A DNA stretch of 64,000 bases from Muribaculaceae bacterium (GCA_017626045.1 JAGAJP010000040.1:1-64000), one strand, 5' to 3'. Counted from the first letter of the stretch, positions 46,301 through 55,039 are shown. Numbers and translations: made by a program. Notes: generated from the letters alone by a model not told the origin.

Positions 46301-49300
46301 GGATTTCAAGTGCGCGTGAATCGGTCATCACGCCGTCTGCCACTGTCTTTGCCGACACGAGGCTCAGCGACAGGCTCGACATCATCCTGAGGAGCACAGC
46401 CATGTCGTCGAGTCCGAAGCAGGATGTATCGTATTCCAGCACAAGTTCGAAATCATGGGCGGCGTCTTCATACACAAGGAGGGTGAGGGGAACCTTCGCG
46501 GTGTTGAGCGCCAGCGGAATCTCCTCCGCCGACAGAGCCCCCGAGCCCATCGACATATCGATTCCACCCTCGTAGACATACATTATCTCGGGATGTATTC
46601 CCTTGCGGTCCACCAGAGACGTAAACGGATAGAAGTCGTTGTCCTGAGTGGTCAGGAACTGCTTCTGAACGTCAGCTGCGAAATCGGCGGGCGACACCTC
46701 GCGCGGCTTCGCGCAACGCGACACCACCGGAAGAGTCTTCACGAACATACCGGTGGAGCCAAGCAGACGCACGTCGTTTCTGCCGTTGTTGACAGTAGTG
46801 ATCTGTATCGTCTCCTCCCTCACGAGTCTGTGGAGGAGCTGTAGGAACGCCGACAGAAGATAGTTGCTGACGGTAAGACCTCTCTCTGTGCAGAACCGTC
46901 TGATCTCAGCCGACTTCATACCCAGTCTGATGCGGCCCATGCCGCCGGCTATATCATTGTCGGGATGCGCGCTGCGCGGATAGGATGTGGACTCGGAGTC
47001 GCCGACAAGTGTGTCGAACCACTGCTCCGCCTTGTCGAAGGCGTCGCTTTCGAGAAGGTCTTTCTCATAGAGGGCGTGGTCGAGGGCGCTGTATTCCTCT
47101 TCCTCGAGCGCCTCGCCGGCGTAAGCCTTGCGTATTTCGTCCATCAGCAGCATCGCCGACATACCGTCGAAGATGATGTGGTGGCTGTCCATCAGCATAT
47201 ACACATTGTCGAGATACGTGAAGATCTCGCAACGGAAAAGCACGTCGTTATAAAGATGGAAAGGACGGATACGGCTTTGGAAGAAATCAGCGTCGGGCAT
47301 CCTGTCGAGCGCGGTGATCTCGATATGGAAATCCTCGGGTCCGTGAGGCTCCTGCATGACGTCGCCGTTTCGCCACACCATGCGGGTCATCATTCCGGGA
47401 TGCGCCTCGAGGGCTTTCAACACTGCATCGCGAAGTCGCTCGACGTCAGTGCCCGGAGCGAATCGGAACGCCTGCGGGATATTATACTGCAGGGCATCGC
47501 GGTTCATCTCCCAGTCGATATACACGCCCCGCTGATTCTCGGTGAGCGGATAGAACTTGCGCTTGGGAGCGCTCTTGCACTCCTTCGGGACGGTTTCGGA
47601 CTCTGCCTCGGCAATCTGAGTCGCCATGGCGCGGATGGTGGGCGAAGACATGATTCCCTTGGCTGAGAGCTTGACTCCTAGGCGCTTCGCCACGGCAGCC
47701 ACAAGGCGCATCGACATCAGCGACGTCAGGCCTGCCGAAAGGAGGTTGCTTGTGACGCCGAAGCTGTCGTGGCCGAGCACTTCCGCCGTTATGTCGAAGA
47801 GCGTCTGCTCCGTCTCCCCCTCGGGAGCCACTGTCTCCTCAAGTTTCTTCTCGGGTGTAGGAAGTCGCTTGCGGTCTACCTTGCCGTTGGGAGTCAGCGG
47901 CATCTCGTCGATCTTCATGATAAGTTCCGGCACCATGAACTCCGTCAGGTCTGAGCGCATGTATTCCTGAAGCTGCTCGGGGGTAAGGTCGCTCCCTTCG
48001 GCGGGAGTATAGTATCCGACGAGCATCTCGAGGTTGCCGATCTGCTTCACGGCAGCCACAAACGTCTTCACTCCGGGATGTCGGGAAGCCACGGCATCGA
48101 CCTCACCGAGCTCGATGCGGAGGCCGCGTAGTTTCACAAGTCCGTCTGAACGTCCGATAAATTCTATGTCGCCATTGGGCATGAAGCGCGCGTAGTCGCC
48201 GGTGCGGTAAGCCTTCACGCCGTCAATTTCTGTAAATTTCTCGGCCGTGAGTTCCGGACGGTGCAGATAGCCTCGTCCCACTCCGGCCCCGAGGATCACG
48301 AGCTCGCCGGGCAGTCCCTTCGGGATCACCCTGAGGTATCGGTCGAGGATACGGACATCATATCCCTTGATGGGGCGTCCGATGTCCTTGCCGTCGGTAG
48401 CGCCTTCCACCTTGAGCGCGGTGCATATGACAGAGCACTCCGTAGGGCCGTAAAGGTTGAAGAACTGGTAAGGGAGCGCCTTCAGCGGCGGAAGTTTCTC
48501 GCCGCCTCCGCAGAGCACCCGGAGCGACGAGAACTCGAAGAGCGTAGCCATCTGCCAAACGATCTGCGTAGTCATGAAGGTGACGGTGATCTTCTCGCGC
48601 TCCATGTATTCATACATGGCGGTAAGATCCATGCGGATCTCGCTGTCGAAGACATGCACGGTAGCGCCATTTGCGAGAGTCGGATAAAGGTCCATCATGT
48701 GAGCGTCGAAGCCGAAGTTGGCGTAAGCGCCGGTTCGGTCTTCGGAAGTCATGCCCACAAGATTGGTATAGGCCGCCACATAGTTGGCTATGTTATGCTG
48801 GTCAAGCACAACACCTTTCGGTTTTCCGGTAGAGCCGGAGGTATAGAGATAGACCATCGCCGAGTGGGGAGCCGGACCGTCGGCGATCGCGGCGGCAGGC
48901 TCCGGGAGGGTATCGATCACTGAGGCATCTATCACCTCGCCTTTAAAGGCGGGAACAATGGACTTTGCTAGGCCGTCGTCGGAAAGGACAATGCTCACGC
49001 CCGCGTCCTCGATCATGAACATCAGGCGCTCCTCGGGGAAATGGGGGTCGAGAGGCATGTAGGCGCCACCCGCCTTCATCACCGCGATGGGGAATATCGC
49101 CATCAGTTCGGACCTCTCTATCATGATGCCTACCACAGACTCGCGACGCACGTCGAATTTCTCGCGGAGAATGGCGGCAAGGCGGTCGGTGATGTCGTCA
49201 AGCTCGCGGTATGTGAGTTTCCTGTCGCGGTAGACCACGGCGGTATTTTCCGGCCACTGGGCTACAGCCTTGCGGAACATGCCGACGACAGTTGCGTCTT

Positions 49301-50636
49301 TTCCGGCTGAAGACTTGCCTCCTTCGGAAAGGAGGAGTGCCTCATGCGCCTGCGCCTCGTCGGCAAGGGCGAGCCTTGACACGGGGGTGTCGGCGGGAAG
49401 CGTCATGAACTGCCTGAGCACGGTCTCGAACACTGAGGCGAGCGTACGCATCAGCTCCTCGCTGAAGAGGTCGCTGCGGTATTCCACCTCAAGCACGGGA
49501 CGATTTCCGTAGAAGAACAGCTGTCCCGTGATCTTGGCTCCTGTGGCGAGCATGTCGAGATGAATCTCGTCGGGGCGCTCGCCGTTGATGTCGGGCATAT
49601 CGAGGAAACTTCCCTGGTATGAGAACATGAAATCGGAAGAGATTCCGAAATCGGCAGCCGCGTCCATGAAGGAATAGATGTCGAAGTCGCGGGCTGTCTT
49701 CATGTCCTTCTTGGTCTGCGCGAGCAGTGACTCCACGGTGGTGTCGCGGTCGGTCTTGACCCTGACGGGAAGAGTCTTCACCATCATGGCGAAAGTATTG
49801 TCGTAATCGTGGCCTTTTCTGCCGTGATATACAGTGGCGAGAACCACGTCCTCGCGGCGGTTGAGAAGCTGGCACACTATTCCCATTGCAGCTGTTGCGG
49901 GGACGCTCAAAGGCATTCCGGCAGTCTTGCAGTATGCGGCGTATTCCTCCTGGGTGAACGCGAGGTCCACCGCGACCTTATTGTAGGTCTCCCCGGCACC
50001 GGGTTTTTGCGACGCAACATCGGGAAGGATGTCGAATGTAGCGTCGGCTCCCTCGAGCATGGCGGAATAATGGTCGCGAGCCTCTTTCCATGCCTCGCCG
50101 GCGCGGTCTGCCTGCTCGCGCCTTGCCAGCTCATGGATCGACACTGTTTCCTCCGGAATGTCGATGCCTCTAAGGGCGGCGTCGAGGGCGCGGAGTGTCA
50201 CTTTCATGGACGAGCCGTCGAAGATGGTGTGATGGAAGTCCATGAAGAGATATGTGGATTTTTCAGTCTTGATTACCTTTACTCTCGCGAGGGGAGACGC
50301 GTCGGTGAAATCAAACGGAACCACCATTGACTGGGCGGACTGAAGGAGTGCGTCGTCTTCCATCTCCAGCATCTCCACCTGCACCGGCTCAGTCTGAGCG
50401 GGATCTTTCCAGAGGGGATTGCCCTCGGCGTCGAGGATGATTCGGGCCGAGATTCCGGGATATGCCTTAACCAGACTGCGCATAGCGTCGGCAAGGCGTT
50501 CGGGAGTCACGTTGTTGAAACGGAAGAGAAACGGAATGTGATACATCAGTTTCTCCGGATTCCTGACACTCTCGAGATAAAGTCCGAGCTGCGACTGGGT
50601 CAGCGGCAGGCCGGAATATACAGAGTCGTTTTCCAT
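43323..50636 (-). CDS. Two-module non-ribosomal peptide synthetase with terminal reductase
   Basis: 2437 residues. Order by eye: C1 (about 1-430, HHTIFDG at 135), A1 (450-930, YTSGSTGKPKG, YRTGD, NGKVDRK), T1 (940-1010, Ser972 in AGLTS), C2 (1025-1450, HHIIFDG at 1152), A2 (1465-1945, YTSGSTGRPKG, YGPTETT, NGKTNRK), T2 (1955-2025, Ser1988 in GGTS), reductase (2070-2437, GATGFMG, Tyr2235 and Lys2239 in YVSSK). All active-site motifs are intact. The first C domain suggests that the first residue is N-acylated or that a substrate is received. The NAD(P)H reductase would release the chain as an aldehyde or alcohol. Pocket residues by eye: A1 D-A-M-F-V-C-L-V-I (hydrophobic), A2 D-A-N-D-L-I-E-V-G (acidic pocket, perhaps a basic or polar residue); low confidence. 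Confidence 0.95.
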   Translation of the reverse strand: MENDSVYSGLPLTQSQLGLYLESVRNPEKLMYHIPFLFRFNNVTPERLADAMRSLVKAYPGISARIILDAEGNPLWKDPAQTEPVQVEMLEMEDDALLQSAQSMVVPFDFTDASPLARVKVIKTEKSTYLFMDFHHTIFDGSSMKVTLRALDAALRGIDIPEETVSIHELARREQADRAGEAWKEARDHYSAMLEGADATFDILPDVASQKPGAGETYNKVAVDLAFTQEEYAAYCKTAGMPLSVPATAAMGIVCQLLNRREDVVLATVYHGRKGHDYDNTFAMMVKTLPVRVKTDRDTTVESLLAQTKKDMKTARDFDIYSFMDAAADFGISSDFMFSYQGSFLDMPDINGERPDEIHLDMLATGAKITGQLFFYGNRPVLEVEYRSDLFSEELMRTLASVFETVLRQFMTLPADTPVSRLALADEAQAHEALLLSEGGKSSAGKDATVVGMFRKAVAQWPENTAVVYRDRKLTYRELDDITDRLAAILREKFDVRRESVVGIMIERSELMAIFPIAVMKAGGAYMPLDPHFPEERLMFMIEDAGVSIVLSDDGLAKSIVPAFKGEVIDASVIDTLPEPAAAIADGPAPHSAMVYLYTSGSTGKPKGVVLDQHNIANYVAAYTNLVGMTSEDRTGAYANFGFDAHMMDLYPTLANGATVHVFDSEIRMDLTAMYEYMEREKITVTFMTTQIVWQMATLFEFSSLRVLCGGGEKLPPLKALPYQFFNLYGPTECSVICTALKVEGATDGKDIGRPIKGYDVRILDRYLRVIPKGLPGELVILGAGVGRGYLHRPELTAEKFTEIDGVKAYRTGDYARFMPNGDIEFIGRSDGLVKLRGLRIELGEVDAVASRHPGVKTFVAAVKQIGNLEMLVGYYTPAEGSDLTPEQLQEYMRSDLTEFMVPELIMKIDEMPLTPNGKVDRKRLPTPEKKLEETVAPEGETEQTLFDITAEVLGHDSFGVTSNLLSAGLTSLMSMRLVAAVAKRLGVKLSAKGIMSSPTIRAMATQIAEAESETVPKECKSAPKRKFYPLTENQRGVYIDWEMNRDALQYNIPQAFRFAPGTDVERLRDAVLKALEAHPGMMTRMVWRNGDVMQEPHGPEDFHIEITALDRMPDADFFQSRIRPFHLYNDVLFRCEIFTYLDNVYMLMDSHHIIFDGMSAMLLMDEIRKAYAGEALEEEEYSALDHALYEKDLLESDAFDKAEQWFDTLVGDSESTSYPRSAHPDNDIAGGMGRIRLGMKSAEIRRFCTERGLTVSNYLLSAFLQLLHRLVREETIQITTVNNGRNDVRLLGSTGMFVKTLPVVSRCAKPREVSPADFAADVQKQFLTTQDNDFYPFTSLVDRKGIHPEIMYVYEGGIDMSMGSGALSAEEIPLALNTAKVPLTLLVYEDAAHDFELVLEYDTSCFGLDDMAVLLRMMSSLSLSLVSAKTVADGVMTDSRALEILGRIRNGKKCDVPYTSMHGEMEKRADETPDVDAVVACDRTLSYREFDNECNRIANALIKRGVVHGDRIVILLPRRASLISAIYGAMKTGSAYIPCDPDYPAERIRLITEDSGARFIITTADRLHLYENAVDIESLLEETDDSRPNVPVGPEDVAYMIYTSGSTGRPKGVMIPQRAISNYLYGYYDKYFRNRPETKVEMLLVTISFDASLNNLGVSLTCGHTLVLANEEECKDVIMLAKLMLDKNVDAFDITPSRLDAMLDLPEFRKAVSECTHLNIGGEGFQTALIAKLYDAGFHGRTVNEYGPTETTVGSNHFELTPYTPVIAGPPFYNDSQRVVDAWGGELPVGAVGELYIFGRGLGLGYNNLPEKTAEAYVTYQGEKAYRTGDLARWTPDGDIVILGRIDHQVKLRGLRIELGEIESVALEFDGIGKVAANVCEVNKIQHLCLYYTSAAEIDNDALKEHLAGRLTEYMVPDTFMRIDEMPLTPNGKTNRKALPVPEIAGGAEYVQPEGKLECIIADAFSSVLANDRIGANDDFFSIGGTSISAIKVVAAISLSGYSVTYKNVFEARTPRALAELIEGKKHTAAAVTPSDVSLTSGDHRESEFEDVLARNSIDAYLTGERQELGDVLLTGATGFMGIHMLHHLLTEHDGKIVCLLRRKGDISPESRLRTLLFYYFDDSFEEAFESGRISIVENDVTTPLPEEVAAAIDVDTVVNCAANVKHFSAGNDIELVNVESVRNLIDFCMKKNARLVHVSTVSIAGESVNGYPDPEILLSEHMFDFGQSLANQYVSSKYKAEELILTAVRDRGLSAKIMRVGNLSARASDGEFQINFSSNAFMGRLKAYVALGCAPYAVLDAPCEFSPIDEVCAAILLLASTPKEMVVFHPCNNHRLPLGDVLYILNGAGCPVKAVENEEFMDAEREAMDVPEKVNALQPLLAYDSDQSSQTTFIRYESDFTSQILYRIGFRWNPTSHEYVSRFIKAIKSLNFFDI

Positions 50637-50637
50637 A

Positions 50638-50937
50638 TCAGTCGAGATTGAAGAGTTTCGAGAAACCGGTCATGTCAAACACCGGACGCACGGCGGGTAT
50701 AACATTTACCACGCTAAGGTCTTTGCCGGAAGCCTTGACACCTTTAAGAAGCGTGATGAAAGACCGTAGTCCGGCACTGCTTATATATTCCATCTCCGCG
50801 CAGTCGAGCACCACGTCGCCGAGGTCGCCGCCGAGATTCTTCACTTGAGAGTCAAATTCCTGAGACGTCACCGTGTCGAGTCTTCCCTTGACTGCGATTC
50901 GGGTGCCGTTGTCGATTTTTTCGATGTCTAACGTCAT
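50638..50937 (-). CDS. STAS-domain protein (anti-sigma factor antagonist type)
   Basis: 99 residues, a single STAS domain of the SpoIIAA/RsbV type. The phosphorylation loop is MEYISSAGLRSF, with Ser54 in the place of the Ser phosphorylated by RsbW-type kinases. It starts 13 bp after the phosphatase stop and ends 1 bp before the synthetase start, so translation is coupled. Expected partners are the kinase domain of the exporter fusion and the SpoIIE phosphatase. In known systems the unphosphorylated form binds the kinase. Confidence 0.92.
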   Translation of the reverse strand: MTLDIEKIDNGTRIAVKGRLDTVTSQEFDSQVKNLGGDLGDVVLDCAEMEYISSAGLRSFITLLKGVKASGKDLSVVNVIPAVRPVFDMTGFSKLFNLD

Positions 50938-50950
50938 GATATTTACGATT

Positions 50951-53236
50951 TTATTTTTGTATTATGATTTTCAGAATGTTTCTGCCGTCGACTCGGGAGT
51001 ATTCCACCTTTTCTGATAGACGGCGGATCAGGAATATGCCGAGACCACCAACCTTGCGCTCCTCAAGCGGAAGGTCGGTGTCCACATCCGGGGCAGAGAC
51101 GAGGGGATTGAACTCCGGTCCGGAGTCCGAGACGGTCATTGCCTCGGTAGCGGCATCCGACGAGAGCCGGAACTCAATTCTTTCTTCCGGGTCGGCGGGC
51201 GTGGAATAGTTTATCACATTGCTTACCGCCTCCTCGGCTACGAGCATCACCTTGTTGAGCAGACCGTCGTCCCAGCCTTCCCTCTGAGCGGCAAGCTGGA
51301 TTCCCGATATGAGAGTTCCTATTTCTGCGCTGTCATATTTCAGATTCATGGAAACACCGGTGGCTGAGGAGGATATGCACAGCATTGTGATGTCGTCGGC
51401 ATATACGTTGTCGCAATATCTCTTGACTTCGTCGGCAAGAGACGCCACAGCCGTTGATGGCTCCGGCAGACGGTTCATAGTCTCCGATACCGTTTCGAGA
51501 AGTTTTTCCTGGCCGTAAAGCACTCCTTGCGGACTCTCTGCCTCCGACATGCCGTCGGTGTAGAGGAAGAGTGTGTCGCCGGGAGCGAAGGGGCAAGCCG
51601 TCTCGGAATAGGGCATGCCGGGCATCACGCCGGCGGGGAGGCCTGCCGGAAGGTCAAGATAACGGCATCCGTCGCCGGAGCAGACCACTGCGGGATTATG
51701 TCCGGCATTTGCCATGACCATAGTATTGGAGACAGCGTCGATATATCCCACCAGCATGGTGACAAACATATTGGTGGAGTTGTCGGCACACATATTGTCG
51801 TTGATGCGGGTGACGATGTCGGCGGGAGCCATCGCCTGCTGGGCGGCGAAATGGAAGAGGCTCTTGACATAGCTTGTCATGAGGGCGGCGGGAATACCCT
51901 TGCCGCTCACGTCGGCGATTATGAAGTATAGCCTGCCGGCGGACTCCACATAGTCGTACAGGTCGCCGCCGACCTCCATAGCCGACTCCTGATAGGCTGC
52001 GAGAGAGAGCAGCGTTCCTTCCCTTTTGAAGGACGCGTCGCCGGGAGGAAGCAGCGAGCGCTGGATGTCGCGGGCTATCCGGAGCTGTGTCTCCATGTGC
52101 TCTCGCGCTCTCGTGCTTTCCTCTATCTGCACGATATACCTGTTGATGGAGTCGCGCATGTCGGTCATGGCGCGGCTAAGGTTGTCAAGGTCGGAATATT
52201 CGGGAGCCGGAGGTATCGGAGTGTCGAAATCGCCGCTGCCTATTCTTGTGGCGGCATCCGTGAGTCCGTTGAGCGGGCGAAGCGCGCGCCGGAGCGTGGC
52301 ACGGAGCAGGAATATGAGAATCGCAAAACCGAGCACTAAGATGATGAGGAGGGGCAGACGGATTCGCGAGGTCACTTGCGTTACGGAAGTGAGGGGCGAG
52401 GCAGTGCAGAGCACCAGGTTTATGTTTTCAACAGGCGTGAAGGTGCAGATGAAGTCTCTGCCGAGAAATATGCTTGTCTCCCCCTCCTGCAGAGATTTCG
52501 AGATTGCCGGGAGGTTGAGTCTTTTGCTTTTGCCCCTGTCTTCCTCGCGATAAGGGCTCATGGGGTAGCCTTCAAGGAATTTACCCTGTTTTGTCAGGAT
52601 GAACGCATAACTCTCGGGATAAGGGATGAGGCGGTTGAGCTGCTCGTCGAGATAACTGACGGCGACATCGGCTGTTACCACACAGAAGATTTCACCTGCC
52701 TCATTCCTGACCGGGCAGGCGAAAGTTACCATCAGGCAGTCTCCAGCGCCTTCATCGAAATAAGGCTCGCTCCAGATGCCGGAGTTTGAATCGAGGGCGG
52801 CGGTGTACCACTGCTGGCGGGTGTATCTGTAGTCGGTGTCTCCGAGCTGCATGGTGTGGACGCCATCGCCTTCATGACGCATATATTCCATCCATTCCTT
52901 GCCTTGGGACATTCTTTCGGGCACCATCACGATGCCGCAGCCGGAGATAATCGAGTCACTGTCGACAAGAATGCCGAGAGACTCGGAAGCGCTGCTTTTG
53001 ATTTCCTCCGTGGTCTCCTTCTGAAGTTCCTTGACGGAACGCCTAACATTCTGCTCCACGGAATAGAGTCTTGTATCAATGGTGCCAACAAGTTCACTTT
53101 GGAGAAGTCGGGTAATATCCTCAGCCTGCCGCGACTCGTTTTTCACGGCATACAGTTCGACAATCACAGCAATTGCGATGAATATGCCGAAACTAACGAT
53201 TACTTCATATAGAGACAATTTATCCGACAGTTTCAT
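50951..53236 (-). CDS. Membrane sensor SpoIIE/PP2C phosphatase with C-terminal HATPase domain
   Basis: 761 residues. Membrane helix about 8-30; periplasmic Cache-like sensor about 35-285 (PYFDEGAGDCLMVTFACPVRNEAGEIF); second helix about 290-312; HAMP about 312-370; coiled linker; PP2C/SpoIIE domain about 390-615 with metal-binding motifs (EVGGDLYDY, IADVSGKGIPAAL, ANAGHNPAV, FLYTDGMSEAES); then an RsbW-like ATPase domain about 630-760 (LVAEEAVSNVINYS; SDSGPEFNP; GGLGIFLIRRL). It would remove phosphate from the STAS protein in response to an outside signal. Having both phosphatase and kinase-like domains in one chain is a notable layout. First gene of the cassette. Confidence 0.92.
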   Translation of the reverse strand: MKLSDKLSLYEVIVSFGIFIAIAVIVELYAVKNESRQAEDITRLLQSELVGTIDTRLYSVEQNVRRSVKELQKETTEEIKSSASESLGILVDSDSIISGCGIVMVPERMSQGKEWMEYMRHEGDGVHTMQLGDTDYRYTRQQWYTAALDSNSGIWSEPYFDEGAGDCLMVTFACPVRNEAGEIFCVVTADVAVSYLDEQLNRLIPYPESYAFILTKQGKFLEGYPMSPYREEDRGKSKRLNLPAISKSLQEGETSIFLGRDFICTFTPVENINLVLCTASPLTSVTQVTSRIRLPLLIILVLGFAILIFLLRATLRRALRPLNGLTDAATRIGSGDFDTPIPPAPEYSDLDNLSRAMTDMRDSINRYIVQIEESTRAREHMETQLRIARDIQRSLLPPGDASFKREGTLLSLAAYQESAMEVGGDLYDYVESAGRLYFIIADVSGKGIPAALMTSYVKSLFHFAAQQAMAPADIVTRINDNMCADNSTNMFVTMLVGYIDAVSNTMVMANAGHNPAVVCSGDGCRYLDLPAGLPAGVMPGMPYSETACPFAPGDTLFLYTDGMSEAESPQGVLYGQEKLLETVSETMNRLPEPSTAVASLADEVKRYCDNVYADDITMLCISSSATGVSMNLKYDSAEIGTLISGIQLAAQREGWDDGLLNKVMLVAEEAVSNVINYSTPADPEERIEFRLSSDAATEAMTVSDSGPEFNPLVSAPDVDTDLPLEERKVGGLGIFLIRRLSEKVEYSRVDGRNILKIIIQK

Positions 53237-53265
53237 AAAGCTAAATACAAATGTTAAGCATTCTG

Positions 53266-53273
53266 CAAATTTA
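53266..53273 (-). promoter_or_regulatory. Possible -7 element of the synthetase cassette
   Basis: Minus strand TAAATTTG (53273-53266) fits TAnnTTTG and lies 29 bp before the first ATG. The -33 region is weak (TTTAG about 22 bp upstream), so it may be a poor or regulated promoter. Confidence 0.5.
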
Positions 53274-53326
53274 GCAATAAAAATTCAAATTCCGCTAAAT
53301 TTCGGACAAAATTCTGCCTTCGACAG

Positions 53327-53398
53327 CTGAGATAGGAGAAATAAGAGCAATAGGAGCACTATGAGAAATAAGAGGATCGCTCATATTGCTCATGGGAG
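53327..53398 (-). repeat. Degenerate 9-bp tandem repeat between rpsN and the cassette
   Basis: On the minus strand, units such as TTTCTCATA, GTGCTCCTA, TTGCTCTTA, TTTCTCCTA follow each other with a 9-bp period, with more diverged units upstream. The tract lies between the rpsN terminator and the cassette promoter. A weaker similar purine-rich stretch lies at about 32560-32600 near cls. Confidence 0.6.
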
Positions 53399-53415
53399 TA
53401 ATGCCAATATATGAA

Positions 53416-53451
53416 AATCAGGATATAGCTTTTGCAAGCCATATCCTGATT
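53416..53451 (-). terminator. Terminator after rpsN
   Basis: AATCAGGATATAGCTT (53416-53431) and AAGCCATATCCTGATT (53436-53451) form a 16-bp stem with one mismatch and a 4-nt loop, followed by TTTTC on the minus strand. It lies 20 bp past rpsN and would end the S10 half of the ribosomal operon before the cassette. Confidence 0.85.
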
Positions 53452-53470
53452 AATTATTTATAATACTGTA

Positions 53471-53773
53471 TTACCAGCTTGCTTTCTTTACACCGGGGAT
53501 GAGACCGGCGGAAGCCATTTCGCGGAACTGGATACGTGAGATACCAAACTGACGGATGTATCCTTTGGGACGCCCGGTCATCATGCAGCGGTTGTGCAGA
53601 CGCACGCGGGAAGCGTTCTTCGGGAGTTTCTGGAGCTTGGTAAGAGCCTCGTAGTCGATATTGCCTTCAGCGTCAGCGAGAGCAGCCTTCTTGAGAGCGG
53701 CCTTCTTTTCAGCATATTTGGCAACCATCTTCTGGCGCTTCAGTTCGCGCGCCTTCATAGATTCCTTAGCCAT
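53471..53773 (-). CDS. rpsN: 30S ribosomal protein S14
   Basis: 100 residues, long zinc-free form ([21 protein letters not shown] near the C-terminus, ending GVKKASW). It lies in the 30S head. It is the last ribosomal gene before the cassette; 9 bp after rplE. Confidence 0.98.
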   Translation of the reverse strand: MAKESMKARELKRQKMVAKYAEKKAALKKAALADAEGNIDYEALTKLQKLPKNASRVRLHNRCMMTGRPKGYIRQFGISRIQFREMASAGLIPGVKKASW

Positions 53774-53782
53774 ATCACTAAA

Positions 53783-54331
53783 TTATTTTTCGGTTTTGAA
53801 AGGAAGACCAAATTTCTTGAGAAGAGCAAAACCCTCGGCGTCAGTCTTAGCTGAAGTCACGAAAGTGATGTTCATACCCTGAAGTTTGGGCACATTGTCG
53901 ATATTGATCTCGGGGAAGATGATCTGCTCGGTGATGCCGAGAGTGTAGTTGCCACGGCCGTCGAGCTTCGAGTTGATACCCTTGAAGTCACGGATACGGG
54001 GAAGAGCCACACGGATCAGTCTTTCGAGGAACTCATACATCTTCTCGCGACGCAGAGTCACCATCACGCCGATGGGCATTTTCTTACGGAGCTTGAAGTT
54101 AGAGATATCCTTTCTAGAAAGAGTAGGCACAGCCTTCTGACCGGTGATTGCAGTGATTTCATTGAGAGCGGTCTCAATCAGTTTCTTGTCCTGAGTTGCA
54201 GCGCCAAGACCCTGGTTGATGACGATTTTCTCGAGGCGGGGCACCTGCATCGGTGTAGTGTAATTGAACTCTTTGGTGAGTTCGGGAGCAATTCTTTCCT
54301 TATACTCCTTAGCTAATGTAGTCACGCTCAT
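53783..54331 (-). CDS. rplE: 50S ribosomal protein L5
   Basis: 182 residues from the ATG at 54331, which overlaps the rplX stop by one base (TGATG); the upstream GTG gives one residue more. Signature [13 protein letters not shown] and [11 protein letters not shown]. Binds 5S rRNA. Confidence 0.97.
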   Translation of the reverse strand: MSVTTLAKEYKERIAPELTKEFNYTTPMQVPRLEKIVINQGLGAATQDKKLIETALNEITAITGQKAVPTLSRKDISNFKLRKKMPIGVMVTLRREKMYEFLERLIRVALPRIRDFKGINSKLDGRGNYTLGITEQIIFPEINIDNVPKLQGMNITFVTSAKTDAEGFALLKKFGLPFKTEK

Positions 54332-54651
54332 CACTTAATCTCCTCTCCTGATTTTTTAGCCACACGAATGAGTTTACCGTTCTCGTCACGCTTGTGGGCC
54401 ACGCGAGTGGGCTTGCCGCTCTTTGGATCCACGAGGTTGAGGTTGGAAACATGAACAGGGGCTTCCATTTTAACAATACCACCCTGGGGGTGCTTTGCAC
54501 TGGGTTTAGTGCTTTTTGACACTATATTGACGCCTTCTACGATAGCGCGGTTCTTCTTCACCTGGACCTCGAGTACACGTCCTGTCTTGCCCTTGTCGTC
54601 GCCGGCATTGACATAGACAGTGTCACCTTTCTTAATATGAAGTTTTGACAT
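54331..54651 (-). CDS. rplX: 50S ribosomal protein L24
   Basis: 106 residues with the KOW motif near the start ([22 protein letters not shown]). An assembly-initiating protein of the 50S subunit. 20 bp after rplN. Confidence 0.98.
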   Translation of the reverse strand: MSKLHIKKGDTVYVNAGDDKGKTGRVLEVQVKKNRAIVEGVNIVSKSTKPSAKHPQGGIVKMEAPVHVSNLNLVDPKSGKPTRVAHKRDENGKLIRVAKKSGEEIK

Positions 54652-54671
54652 GATTTAAGTCTGATTGATGA

Positions 54672-55037
54672 TTAAAGTACTTCGGGAGCCAGCGACACGA
54701 TCTTCATGTTTGTGGCGCGGAGTTCGCGAGCCACGGGGCCGAAGATACGGGTGCCGCGGATTTCACCGGCATTATTGAGGAGCACGCAAGCGTTGTCGTC
54801 AAAACGGATATAGCTACCGTCGGCTCTGCGGATTTCCTTTTTAGTTCTCACAACGACAGCCTTAGAGACTGTGCCCTTTTTCACGTCGGATGAAGGGATG
54901 GTGCTCTTTACGGTCACCACAATGATGTCGCCTACCGAAGCGTAACGGCGGCCTGTGCCACCAAGCACATGGATGCAGAGTGCTTCTTTCGCTCCGCTGT
55001 TGTCAGCTACTGTGAGGCGTGATTCAGTCTGTATCAT
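54672..55037 (-). CDS. rplN: 50S ribosomal protein L14
   Basis: 121 residues ([33 protein letters not shown]). Located at the subunit interface. Two bp after rpsQ. Confidence 0.98.
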   Translation of the reverse strand: MIQTESRLTVADNSGAKEALCIHVLGGTGRRYASVGDIIVVTVKSTIPSSDVKKGTVSKAVVVRTKKEIRRADGSYIRFDDNACVLLNNAGEIRGTRIFGPVARELRATNMKIVSLAPEVL

Positions 55038-55039
55038 AG

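Noticed and set aside
53416-53451. Hairpin after rpsN as a riboswitch or protein-binding leader for the cassette
   Set aside because: It is a simple long stem with a tight loop and T-run right after a stop codon, and it lies upstream of the cassette promoter; a terminator explains it better.
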